Origin: Caballeronia sp. SEWSISQ10-4 2
Lineage (GTDB): Bacteria; Pseudomonadota; Gammaproteobacteria; Burkholderiales; Burkholderiaceae
Assembly (NCBI RefSeq): GCF_030464885.1
Contig: NZ_JALPRJ010000029.1
Span: 42,076 to 106,075, forward strand
DNA length: 64,000 nt
Direction: 5' to 3'
Part shown: positions 25,872-34,122 of the stretch, piece by piece
Numbering within the stretch: the first letter of the stretch is position 1
Layout: each line of letters opens with the position of its first letter
Made by a program: the position numbers and the translations under genes
Notes under the pieces: model-generated
What the model was told of the DNA's origin: nothing
What the model saw: only the letters and a program-made list of their open reading frames with translations
Databases searched by the model: none

Positions 25872-27689
25872 ATGACTGAACCCTTCTCCCTGGATAGCTT
25901 GCCCGTACCCGACACGGTCCGGATGCCAGACGATCCAGAGGGAAGGCCCCCTAGCCGTCGCGGAATGGGCGGCCAGGAAATCGACCTGCAGTTGCGGCCG
26001 GAGCGCGGCGAGTGCGCCGCCCTCGAGATCGGTTGTGTCTCTTGTCCTGCACGCGTGCGTGGGCAGGATCACATCAACGAAGACTACGTCGGCGTGATGC
26101 TCGGCGATCTGGCGGCGCGCGCCGCGCGTGGCAGTGTGATCGCCCTGGCCGATGGCGTGAGCGGCAGCAAAGGCGGGCGGGTTGCGGCCGAACTCTCGGT
26201 GCGGACCTTTATCGATGCCTATTACGGACTCCCCGACACCTTGCAGCCCGGCGTGGCCGCTGCGCGTGCGCTCGAGGCAATACACGGCTGGCTGCATCAG
26301 ATCGGCCGCGTCGATCCCGCACTGAAGCAGATGGCCGCGTCCTTTGCGGCGCTGATCGTGCGCCGCGCTACCGCGTATCTGGTGGCAGCCGGCGACGTGC
26401 GGCTCTATCTGCTGCGTGATGGCCAACTGACCCAGCTCGGCGAAGACGACGTGATGCCGGTCGCCTTCGGTTCTTATGTGGCGCATGCGGTCGGCATGCA
26501 TCCGACGCTGGTGACTCGCATCGAAACCCTTGAGCTGCACGAGGGCGACCGCCTGCTGATGTGTTCTGACGGGCTCTATCGCCGCGTGCCGATGCGCGAG
26601 TTGCAGACGGTGTTGGCGGCGCGCGGAGGTGCGCTTGAAATTGCACGCCGGCTCGACGCGCTGGCGGTGACGCGGGGCTCGCAGGACGACGTGACGAGTG
26701 CGGTGATCGACGTGGGCAGCCTGCCTTTGGTCGATATCGGTTATCTGGAGCGGGTGGTCGGCGCCTTGCCAATTCCGGCGGTGCCCGACGCCGGCCATGT
26801 TGTCGATGGATATCTGCTCAAGAGTGTGTTGAGCGATGGCTTCTATTCGCGGATCTTCTCCGGCTACGATCTGGCCGATCCGAACACGCCGCTGGCGCTC
26901 AAGTTTCCCAAGCCGCGTGTCTCGGAGGACGAGAACGTGCGTCAGTCGATCGTGCGCGAGCGCTGGCTGGCCGGCAAGATCGGCGACGATGGTGTGCTCA
27001 TGCCGATGCCGGTCGATGCCGACCGGCAGACCCGGCTCTATGTGGTAATGCCGCTCGGCGCAGGCGTTACGCTCGAAAAACTGCTGGCGGCACCGCAGCC
27101 TATGGCGCTACCGCGTGCGCTCGAGATCGCGCGACAGCTGGGTCGTTCGATCGATGCGTTGAATCGCCGCAATATCTTCCATCGTGATATCAAACCCGAG
27201 AACGTGCTGGTGATGCGGGGCGACAGCACACGCCTGCTCGATCTCGGTTTCGGTTATATGCCTGGCATGCAGTTGCCGGGCCCCGACGCAGCACCCGGTT
27301 CGCCCGCTTATATGGCGCCTGAATTGATGAAAGGCGAGCAAGGCGATGCGCGCTCCGAGGTGTTCGCGTATGGCGTGACCCTGTACCGGCTGTTCAGCGG
27401 CGGCAAGCTGCCCTACGGCTTTAATGGCCGCGTGCCGCTCTATCAGTATCGGCTCGACGCGCCGCAATGGCTCGACCTGGTGCTGGAGAAAGCGCTGCAG
27501 CCCGATCCGGCGCGCAGATATCAGGACGTGCTCGAAGTCTGCGCTGATCTCGAACGTTTTTCGAGCGGTCGAGACGCGATGGCGCCGGTTCGGCGCAAGC
27601 CCTTGCTCGAGAGCGATCCGGTGCTGTTCTGGCAGTTGGTCGCGGTGCTGTTGCTGGCGCTGCTATTCTGGTCCTTGATGCGGCATTGA
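25872..27689 (+). CDS. Bifunctional PP2C-type phosphatase / Ser-Thr protein kinase with C-terminal membrane anchor
   Basis: 605-residue fusion. Residues about 50-285 are a PP2C-family phosphatase with the metal-binding NEDY (69-72), ALADG (D94, G95), CSDG (231-234) and QDD (271-273). Residues about 310-565 are a protein kinase: ALKF with K344, HRDIKPEN (437-444), DLG in place of DFG (D457) and MAPE (481-484). The glycine loop is poor (SVLSDGFYSR). A single hydrophobic helix near 585-602 ends the protein, anchoring it with both domains in the cytoplasm. The start codon follows the permease stop without a gap. It probably sets a phosphorylation state linked to the permease; the target is unknown. 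Confidence 0.92.
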   Translation: MTEPFSLDSLPVPDTVRMPDDPEGRPPSRRGMGGQEIDLQLRPERGECAALEIGCVSCPARVRGQDHINEDYVGVMLGDLAARAARGSVIALADGVSGSKGGRVAAELSVRTFIDAYYGLPDTLQPGVAAARALEAIHGWLHQIGRVDPALKQMAASFAALIVRRATAYLVAAGDVRLYLLRDGQLTQLGEDDVMPVAFGSYVAHAVGMHPTLVTRIETLELHEGDRLLMCSDGLYRRVPMRELQTVLAARGGALEIARRLDALAVTRGSQDDVTSAVIDVGSLPLVDIGYLERVVGALPIPAVPDAGHVVDGYLLKSVLSDGFYSRIFSGYDLADPNTPLALKFPKPRVSEDENVRQSIVRERWLAGKIGDDGVLMPMPVDADRQTRLYVVMPLGAGVTLEKLLAAPQPMALPRALEIARQLGRSIDALNRRNIFHRDIKPENVLVMRGDSTRLLDLGFGYMPGMQLPGPDAAPGSPAYMAPELMKGEQGDARSEVFAYGVTLYRLFSGGKLPYGFNGRVPLYQYRLDAPQWLDLVLEKALQPDPARRYQDVLEVCADLERFSSGRDAMAPVRRKPLLESDPVLFWQLVAVLLLALLFWSLMRH

Positions 27690-27834
27690 GCGGAAAAGGC
27701 GGGATAAGTGCCGAGCGAGACGTGCGGTTGTTTCTCGCCCATTGAACTCATTGATTTATAAATATATCTATCAGAAGGTTGTCGACTCGATGCCTTCAAG
27801 AGAGTCAACGACGCAACCGGCGAGCTGGCGTGGT

Positions 27835-28626
27835 TCAGGAGCCACCGAACCAGTTGTAGCCCTGGTTCTCCCAGTAACCACCGGGGTATTCGTTCGTCAC
27901 GCTGATTGCCACGATATGCTTCGGATTCTTGTAGCCGAGCTTGGTGGGCATGCGCAGCTTCATTGGGAAGCCGTATTTCGGTGGCAACACCTGGCCGTCG
28001 TAGGTCAGCGTAAGCAGCGTCTGTGCATGCAGTGCAGTGGGCATGTCAATACTGGTCCAGTAGTTGTCCGCACAGTGCAGCGACACGTACTTCGCCGTGG
28101 TGTCCGCGTCCGCACGCTTCAGGAAATCGGAGAAGCGCACGCCTCCCCATCGGCCGATCGCACTCCATCCTTCGATGCAGATATGACGCGTGATCTGCCT
28201 TTCCTGCGGCATTGCGCGCAGTTCGTCGAGCGTCCAGACACGTTTGCCATTCGCGAGGCCTCTCACCTGGAGCCGGTAGCTAGCGGCGTCGACTTCGGGC
28301 ACATCGTCGACACCGTAGAACGCGTTGAACGGAAACGGCCGCGTGATCATCGACTCCGGATAGGTCGGTGCCATCTCGTTCGGATTGAACAGCAGGGCTT
28401 GCACGTGGTCGTTGAACGATGACATTCTGCGCAGCATGGTGTTCACCGACTTGTCGTTGGACAAATCGCAGCCCGACAGCATCGCTACGCCGCCGAGCGT
28501 GAGGACTTGCTTGCCAAGCAGCCGGCGCGCCGGATTTTTCAGCTCGCGGCGCGCATCCTTGATGATGGATTCAGCGTGAGATGAGAGAAACGTATCGGGC
28601 TCCTGAGTCCTTTTTCGAAAAGTCAT
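27835..28626 (-). CDS. Molybdopterin-dependent oxidoreductase, sulfite-oxidase/MsrP (YedY)-like
   Basis: About 263 residues. The sulfite oxidase-type molybdopterin domain spans about 75-255, with RHICIEGWS supplying the molybdenum-ligating Cys and GGVRFSDFL following. The N-terminus has NPARRLLGKQVLTLGGVAMLSGC, an RR-type export signal combined with a lipobox-like LSGC, suggesting a lipid-anchored exported protein. ATG at 28626 is 3 bases after the stop of the cytochrome b gene (TAAGCATG), so the frame further upstream to 28797 is not used. With the cytochrome b it forms a membrane-attached redox pair, perhaps repairing oxidised methionine or reducing another S- or N-oxide. Confidence 0.88.
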   Translation of the reverse strand: MTFRKRTQEPDTFLSSHAESIIKDARRELKNPARRLLGKQVLTLGGVAMLSGCDLSNDKSVNTMLRRMSSFNDHVQALLFNPNEMAPTYPESMITRPFPFNAFYGVDDVPEVDAASYRLQVRGLANGKRVWTLDELRAMPQERQITRHICIEGWSAIGRWGGVRFSDFLKRADADTTAKYVSLHCADNYWTSIDMPTALHAQTLLTLTYDGQVLPPKYGFPMKLRMPTKLGYKNPKHIVAISVTNEYPGGYWENQGYNWFGGS

Positions 28627-28628
28627 GC

Positions 28629-29222
28629 TTACCGTCCGCGAATCATCAGAAGCAGCGAGCGCGGCACCAGTGCGACCATGACGACGTGCACGACGAAGAA
28701 TCCAACCAGCACGCTCATTGCAAAAAAATGCACGACGCGCGCGTTGTCGTAGCCGCCCATCAGCGTGCGCAGCAGCGGGAACTGCACCGATTTCCATATC
28801 GCCAGTCCCGACAGGATCACAACGACGATATCGACGATGACGGTCAGATAGGCGAATTTCTGTACCGCGTTGTAGCGTGTGAGGTCCTCATGCCCGAGTG
28901 TGCCACGCCGCGCGGCGACGAGATCGGTTGCAAGTGACTTGAAGCTGATCGGCAGCAGCTTGCGGCGCAGACGTCCGGTAGCAAAGTTCAGCCCGATATA
29001 GACCACGAAATTCGCCACCAGCAGCCACATGACTGCAAAGTGCCACAGCAGCGCGCCTCCGAGCCAGCCGCCCAATGTGATGACGGAAGGGAACCGCAAC
29101 GCTGGAAAGATCGGCGAGGCGTCGTAGACCTGCCAGCCGCTCATCACCATCAGTACGACAGCGAGCGCGTTAATCCAGTGTGTGATGCGGACCCAGGCGG
29201 GTTGAATCGCTACGTGGCTCAA
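28629..29222 (-). CDS. Cytochrome b561-type membrane subunit partner of the molybdopterin enzyme
   Basis: About 197 residues with four to five membrane helices. It contains PAWVRITHWINALAVVLMVMSGWQVYDASPIFP, then LLWHFAVMWLLVANFVVYI and ARVVHFFAMSVLVGFFVVHVVMVALV; the His residues are the expected haem b ligands. Two non-ATG starts compete. TTG at 29222 has GAGG 5 bases upstream and is chosen; TTG at 29267 adds 15 residues but has no ribosome-binding site. It passes quinone-derived electrons to the molybdopterin protein encoded directly downstream. Classical MsrQ has a different, six-helix layout, so this pair is not a standard MsrPQ. Confidence 0.87.
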   Translation of the reverse strand: MSHVAIQPAWVRITHWINALAVVLMVMSGWQVYDASPIFPALRFPSVITLGGWLGGALLWHFAVMWLLVANFVVYIGLNFATGRLRRKLLPISFKSLATDLVAARRGTLGHEDLTRYNAVQKFAYLTVIVDIVVVILSGLAIWKSVQFPLLRTLMGGYDNARVVHFFAMSVLVGFFVVHVVMVALVPRSLLLMIRGR

Positions 29223-29296
29223 AGCGGCCTCGTGATTGATGAGGTTACCTATTGTCGGAAACGTCAAACCGGCAGCTTGCTCGGAAGAACAATCGC

Positions 29297-30070
29297 TTAC
29301 TGGTCAGACTGCTGTGCCGCCTGTTCGATCAGTGCAGCGACTTCCCGCGGATGGGATTCAAACACCGCGTGGCTTGCGCCATTGATCTCGACCGTTTTTG
29401 CGTGAGCGCGCGCTGCATACATGCGCTGGAGGTCCGGACTGATTATCTTGTCGGCCTTCGCGACCATGTACCAGCTCGGCTTTGTCTTCCATGCCGGATC
29501 GGAAACCTGTGCCGAGAACTCGGACGCCGCAAGCGGTATCTGTGCATTCGCTTCGAACTCGGCCTGCGCACGAGGCAGGTCGGGTGCGAACTGGGACGGA
29601 TAGTCGGCCGGTTTCAGATGAACAAAATTATCCGAACTTCCCACGATGGATACGGGGCCGCCCGGAAACTTCTTGCCGTTATCCGCCATGGTTTCACCAG
29701 CGTCGAGCGCATGAGCGGTGATGTAGACCAGCGACTTCACATGATCGTCGTTCCCGGCTTCACTGATGATCGCGCCAGCATAGCTGTGGCCGACGAGTAC
29801 GCACGGACCGTCGAGGCTCGTGAGCACGCGTTTCGTGGCAGTCACGTCGTCGTTGAACGACGTCAGGGGTTGTTGCACCAGCGTCACGTGGTAGCCATCC
29901 TTAGTCAGAATGTTGTAGACGGGACGCCAGCCTGCGGCATCGGCGAATGCACCGTGTACCACCACGATGTTCTTCACAGGCGCGGCAAAAGCAGGCGGAG
30001 CAGCAGTGGTAAGCAGGCACAGCGTAGCCGCGGCTTGCGCCGCTACAGATCGTAACGCGGGAAAACGCAT
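29297..30070 (-). CDS. Exported alpha/beta hydrolase (paralogue 1)
   Basis: 257 residues with signal peptide MRFPALRSVAAQAAATLCLL ending near PAFAAP. The alpha/beta hydrolase core has VVVHGAFADAAGW as the oxyanion-hole region, nucleophile elbow GHSYAG and late His in GASHAVFESHP. It is closely similar to the hydrolase at 32469-33248, so the two are paralogues. ATG at 30070 has AGGATT upstream. Substrate unknown; relatives are often annotated as esterases or salicylate-ester hydrolases. Confidence 0.9.
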   Translation of the reverse strand: MRFPALRSVAAQAAATLCLLTTAAPPAFAAPVKNIVVVHGAFADAAGWRPVYNILTKDGYHVTLVQQPLTSFNDDVTATKRVLTSLDGPCVLVGHSYAGAIISEAGNDDHVKSLVYITAHALDAGETMADNGKKFPGGPVSIVGSSDNFVHLKPADYPSQFAPDLPRAQAEFEANAQIPLAASEFSAQVSDPAWKTKPSWYMVAKADKIISPDLQRMYAARAHAKTVEINGASHAVFESHPREVAALIEQAAQQSDQ

Positions 30071-30270
30071 GGTGAATCCTTGAATTAACAAAAATCACGC
30101 AATAGTCGGTTAGGATTATTGAATGAATGGAAAAGAAAGATCGCAATGTCGACGGGATGAAGCGGCTTGTAGTCGCCGCCGTAGTCGCCCACGATCCCCA
30201 ACACGCCCGCGCTTGCTGCGAATGGGGTAGATCACCTCCATGAGCGGCCACAGCGGGCCGACATCATGCG

Positions 30271-30885
30271 TTAGAACTGCGGCACCAGACCATCCTTTTC
30301 GACGAACAGCACGTGCGCGTCATAAACGCCGCTCGCACCCGGTGTCACCACGATGAACACCTTCTTCCCCGCCATTAGATCCGTCTTGCTTGCCGGAACC
30401 GGCGTCACGACGGGCACGTTTTCCGGCACCGTCACCGTGCTGCTGCCGCCCTTGTATGACAGATTCAGTTCACGGCCGGTGGTGCCGGTGACAACCGACA
30501 CCACGTTTGCATTCGTCATCGTGCTTTGGGGACCGAAGTCATAAGCGAAATGCCCTTCGGCCGTACCGCGTGCCGCTTCAGGAAAAACGATCATCGAAGT
30601 GGCTGTCAATTTCCCATCGCTGCCCGTGATCGCCGGCGTCCCCACATAGGAACCGACTTTGGCGTCGGAAAGCTTGGCGGGCTTGAAAGCCGACACCCCG
30701 ACGTCCGACTTGACATCGACCGACACCGTGTCACCGCTGTTCCGGTGCACGGTCAGAATTTCGCCTTTGAACGACACGATATCGCCACGAATCCGTTCCG
30801 GTTTGACGTCAGGCGTTTGCGCAAAAGACGCACTCGAAAATGCAAGGGCAGCGAACAAAACACTTAGTTTGTAATGAATCGACAC
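30271..30885 (-). CDS. Exported DUF5666-like hypothetical protein
   Basis: 204 residues with a clear signal peptide (MSIHYKLSVLFAALAFSSAS, cleavage near FAQ). The mature part has small beta-rich repeats such as RIRGDIVSFKGEILTVHRNSGDTVSVDV, reminiscent of DUF5666-type OB-like modules. No catalytic motif is seen. It starts at GTG 30885 with GGAG 7 bases upstream. Monocistronic in appearance. Confidence 0.75.
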   Translation of the reverse strand: MSIHYKLSVLFAALAFSSASFAQTPDVKPERIRGDIVSFKGEILTVHRNSGDTVSVDVKSDVGVSAFKPAKLSDAKVGSYVGTPAITGSDGKLTATSMIVFPEAARGTAEGHFAYDFGPQSTMTNANVVSVVTGTTGRELNLSYKGGSSTVTVPENVPVVTPVPASKTDLMAGKKVFIVVTPGASGVYDAHVLFVEKDGLVPQF

Positions 30886-30981
30886 GAGTTACTCCATCAA
30901 AATGAACACAATTGAATCGGGGTGCCACGGTTGCAGCAACCATCTTGCATGGGACCGGAGTAAGTGCTCTGCACTAACGAC

Positions 30982-31287
30982 TCACTCCAGCTGATTCTTC
31001 ATGCCCAGAACGTCGATCGACTCGATCGACGGGGGGCTCGCCAGCATCTCGTCGGCGTGCGCCATCAAAGCGTTGGCGATACTGCCGGTTAGGTGGGTCT
31101 GACGATCTTCGTCACTCGCAAAGGCGTCGAAGATGCCGAACGTCGTGGGCGACAGCTTGAGGGCAAACCAGATCGGCGTGGTCGCCTCCTGGGCTGCCAT
31201 TACAAGGCCGACGGCAAGGAAGTCCGCTACCGCCTGTTCCTTTCCCGGCTTGGCCTCAAGCCGGACAAATAAGGCCTGCTTGATCAT
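30982..31287 (-). CDS. Antibiotic biosynthesis monooxygenase-type (ABM) small protein
   Basis: 101-residue ferredoxin-like fold protein: MIKQALFVRLEAKPGKEQAVADFLAVG, then FALKLSPTTFGIFDAFASDEDRQTHLTG and a C-terminal IESIDVLG strand. ABM proteins of this size are cofactor-free quinol or polyketide monooxygenases, or act in aldehyde and quinone stress. ATG at 31287 has GGAG 7 bases upstream; the frame is open to 31581 but has no better start. It is divergent from the AraC-family gene at 31396 and may be its target. Confidence 0.85.
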   Translation of the reverse strand: MIKQALFVRLEAKPGKEQAVADFLAVGLVMAAQEATTPIWFALKLSPTTFGIFDAFASDEDRQTHLTGSIANALMAHADEMLASPPSIESIDVLGMKNQLE

Positions 31288-31395
31288 CTTCGTTCTCCAG
31301 TGTCCGCGTGAGGGGCTCTGCGGTGAGCGACACTGTACAAACAGAGTGCGCTGGGGAATACTGTCTAAATCGACAATTTTGGTACCAATACTGCC

Positions 31396-32355
31396 ATGCG
31401 AATTTTCGTCCTCGCGCTCGAGGGGGTGTTCGATACGGGCCTCACCACCGTGCTCGATAGCTTGACGATGGCCAACGGCCTTGCGTCCACGACGGGGATA
31501 GCCACAACGGGCTTCGACATCACTGTGGTGGGCATGCGGCCTCAAGTGCGTACCGCGCTTGGCATGCAAGTGCCCGTCCACGACATGAGCGATGCGCCTG
31601 CGCCGGACTGGGTCGTCTTACCCGCGCTCAACCGCATGACGGCCGAGGCGCTTGTGCCCGCGCTCGGCCGGGACGATGTGGTCGATGCGCTAGGCGCTCT
31701 GCGCTCGTGGCGAAGTGGCGGCGCCCGCGTTGCAGCTGCCTGTACGGGTACGTTCGTGCTGGCTGAAAGCGGCTTGCTCGACGGTGGCGAAGCCACGACC
31801 ACTTGGTGGCTCTCACCGCTGTTCCGGCAGCGCTACCCGCACGTGCACCTGGATGCGCATCGAATTGTCGTTCCCAGTGGCGGCGCGCTGACGGCAGGGG
31901 CGGCCCTTAGCCACCTCGACCTCGCACTCTGGCTGATCCGCAACAACAGTCCTGAGCTTGCGGCGCTTGTGGCCAAGTACCTCGTATTCGATACGCGGCT
32001 GTCGCAGTCCGCCTATGCGATCTCCGATCACCTTTCCCATTCGGATCCGCTCGTCGAGCGTTTCGACCGTTGGGTGCGTGAACACCTCGACGCGGCAATC
32101 TCGCTGGACGTTGTCGCCGATGCATTGGCGACCACCACGCGGACGTTGACGAGACGTCTGAACGCGGTGCTCGGTAAAACGCCCGTCGAGTACATTCAGG
32201 ATCTGCGGATCGAGCGCGCTGTCCATCTTCTCAAGACGAGCAAGCTCACCGTCGATCGCATTGCCGAGCAGGTCGGGTACGCGGACGGCCACACCTTGCG
32301 AACGTTGCTGCGCCGGCGGATAGGTAGGGGCGTACGTGAGTTGCGAGGGTCTTGA
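31396..32355 (+). CDS. GlxA-type AraC-family regulator (DJ-1/PfpI domain plus AraC helix-turn-helix)
   Basis: 319 residues. Residues 1-175 form a DJ-1/PfpI-like domain (MRIFVLALEGVFDTGLTTVLDSL, with ACTGTFVLAESGLLDGGEATT around the would-be nucleophile elbow). Residues about 215-318 form a double helix-turn-helix (LDVVADALATTTRTLTRRLNAVLGKTPVEYIQDLR, and VDRIAEQVGYADGHTLRTLLRR). It is divergent from the ABM-type gene. The 108-bp region between them contains TTGGTACCAA (31379-31388), a perfect 10-base palindrome 7 bases before the start, a possible operator. The inducer is unknown. Confidence 0.9.
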   Translation: MRIFVLALEGVFDTGLTTVLDSLTMANGLASTTGIATTGFDITVVGMRPQVRTALGMQVPVHDMSDAPAPDWVVLPALNRMTAEALVPALGRDDVVDALGALRSWRSGGARVAAACTGTFVLAESGLLDGGEATTTWWLSPLFRQRYPHVHLDAHRIVVPSGGALTAGAALSHLDLALWLIRNNSPELAALVAKYLVFDTRLSQSAYAISDHLSHSDPLVERFDRWVREHLDAAISLDVVADALATTTRTLTRRLNAVLGKTPVEYIQDLRIERAVHLLKTSKLTVDRIAEQVGYADGHTLRTLLRRRIGRGVRELRGS

Positions 32356-32468
32356 AGACAGTTGGTCTGGCTCAAGACCCAATCGAAGCGATTCCCCACG
32401 TGATGAGGCGCATTAACTGAAACCGCTTCAGACCTCTCGGCTGGTTTCCGGGCAACGGGCGTGACCTG

Positions 32469-33248
32469 CTACTTTGCCTGACGTGCTGCCGAGATGATTG
32501 CAGCAGCGACCTCTTGAGGTTTCGACAGCATCGGTACGTGACTTGCATCGACATCCACGGCCGTAGCACCGATCTGTTTCGCCAATTTCATCTGGAAGCT
32601 GGTAGGGACGATTTGGTCCTTCGTCGAGACAACATACCAGGACGGTTTGTCATGCCACGCCGCGTGACCGATCTTTTCGTCGAGACAGCCCGAATACCAC
32701 GGCCCTTGCGTCGCAGCGAGCACAAGCGCTTGTGCGTGGGAAACATCGGGCGCGAAATTTTCGGCCATCGCCTTATCGGACAGCGTCAGGAAACCCGCGG
32801 CGTCCTTGTGCAGCTCGGCCAGCCACGCAGGCGCCGGCAGCCCTTTCTGAATGTCGTTAGCCGATTGTCCGTTGTCGGGTGCAAACGCCGCGACATACAC
32901 GAGCGCCTTGACCTTGTCGTTGTTACCCGCCTCCGTGATGACGGACCCTGCCCACGAATGGCCAACTAGTACCACCGGACCGGTTTGCCGGTCTATCGCG
33001 CGGGTCGTTGCCGAAACGTCATCGCCTAGGGACGTCAGGGGGTTTTGTACGGACGTCACGTGCAGGCCTTTTGCTTCGAGCAGAGGAATGACCTTGTTCC
33101 AGCTTGATCCGTCCGCGAAGGCGCCATGCACCAGCACAACGTTCTTGCCTGCGAGATCAGGATCGGACGCGGCGTGTGCAGTGGCAACGGATAGCAGACC
33201 ACCGGCGATGGCGAGTGACAACAACCCTCTCTTGAGCAGCGTATTCAA
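32469..33248 (-). CDS. Exported alpha/beta hydrolase (paralogue 2)
   Basis: 259 residues with signal peptide MNTLLKRGLLSLAIAGGLLS ending near AHAAS. Core motifs are VLVHGAFADGSSW, the nucleophile elbow GHSWAG and the late His in DASHVPMLSKP. The protein aligns along most of its length with the hydrolase at 29297-30070. It starts at TTG 33248 with GAGG 7 bases upstream. Convergent with the AraC-family gene. Confidence 0.9.
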   Translation of the reverse strand: MNTLLKRGLLSLAIAGGLLSVATAHAASDPDLAGKNVVLVHGAFADGSSWNKVIPLLEAKGLHVTSVQNPLTSLGDDVSATTRAIDRQTGPVVLVGHSWAGSVITEAGNNDKVKALVYVAAFAPDNGQSANDIQKGLPAPAWLAELHKDAAGFLTLSDKAMAENFAPDVSHAQALVLAATQGPWYSGCLDEKIGHAAWHDKPSWYVVSTKDQIVPTSFQMKLAKQIGATAVDVDASHVPMLSKPQEVAAAIISAARQAK

Positions 33249-33372
33249 AATAGTGCCTCGTTAAAAAACAGGAATGGGGGCGGCGTCACGTAGTCGAGCA
33301 TCACATTGCGGATCAGGTTGATTCAGGCGAAGTGATGTACCTCATGCGCCGCGCAATACTTCGTTAGCCGAA

Positions 33373-34005
33373 TTAAGTTGCCCGCGCAAGCGCCACCGCC
33401 TGCTCGCGTGCCGCCTGCCTTGCCGCGTGATCGAGTTCGGGACCAAGGAGTGTTTTCTCGACGACAATCGATTTGACGTCGGTCACCCCGACGGATCGCA
33501 GCCACGCTTCCATATAGGGCCGTTGAAAATCAAACGAATGGGCGGGGGTGCTCGAGCCCACTGAATAGTCGAGGCCTCGCGCATAAATGACCACCGCTTT
33601 CTTCTCTTTCAGCAAGCCTTGCAGTCCACGCTCATCGAATGAGAACAGAATGCCGCGCTGCGACACGACGTCGATGAAATGCTTGAGCTTGTAGGGGATC
33701 GAAAAATTCCACAGCGGCACGGAGAACAGCAACGTATCCGCGTCGTGCAATCGCTGCGCGAGTTCCCGGATGCTTGCCCACGCCTGCTGCTGGTCTTCAC
33801 TGAGCGGTGTGCCGCTCAGGTCCGCATATTTGGCATCGAGCGCGTCGCCGTCGAACTCCGGCAACTCGACCGACCACAGATCGAGCACGTCGATCCGATG
33901 ATCCGGATGAGCGTCGCGATAAGCGTCCAGATACGCGCGTGCGACGTCGAGCGACGCAGACCGCCTCTTGCGTGGCGACGATTCGATATGCAGCAAGGTA
34001 GACAT
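33373..34005 (-). CDS. azoR: FMN-dependent NADH-azoreductase (flavodoxin-like)
   Basis: 210 residues, the normal size of AzoR. The N-terminal phosphate-binding loop is LLHIESSPRKRRSASLDVA. PLWNFSIPYKLKHFIDVV is the strongly conserved flavin-side motif, followed by VVIYARGLDYSVGSST. Such enzymes reduce quinones and azo compounds by two electrons, often under thiol or electrophile stress. It is divergent from the LysR gene at 34123; the 117-bp gap carries ATATTT, 7 bases, AAATAT (34043-34061). Confidence 0.92.
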   Translation of the reverse strand: MSTLLHIESSPRKRRSASLDVARAYLDAYRDAHPDHRIDVLDLWSVELPEFDGDALDAKYADLSGTPLSEDQQQAWASIRELAQRLHDADTLLFSVPLWNFSIPYKLKHFIDVVSQRGILFSFDERGLQGLLKEKKAVVIYARGLDYSVGSSTPAHSFDFQRPYMEAWLRSVGVTDVKSIVVEKTLLGPELDHAARQAAREQAVALARAT

Positions 34006-34042
34006 GGCAATACTCCGGGTGTGTTGAGAGCCGCCATCACAA

Positions 34043-34061
34043 CATATTTCGATTCAAAATA
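34043..34061. promoter_or_regulatory. AT-rich dyad in the azoR/LysR divergent region
   Basis: ATATTT, 7 bases, AAATAT, lying 38 bases from the azoR start and 62 from the LysR start. A LysR-type site or overlapping promoter elements are both possible. Confidence 0.35.
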
Positions 34062-34122
34062 TAAACGAAGTATCATCGCCTTATTCAGTTGAATTCGCAC
34101 TATATGAGAAAGGACTATCCCC

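Noticed and set aside
24501..26798. 765-codon open frame on the minus strand across the permease and phosphatase-kinase genes
   Set aside because: Product is rich in His, Arg, Gln and Asp with no fold or motif, as expected for the antisense of GC-rich coding DNA; both plus-strand genes have full family motifs.
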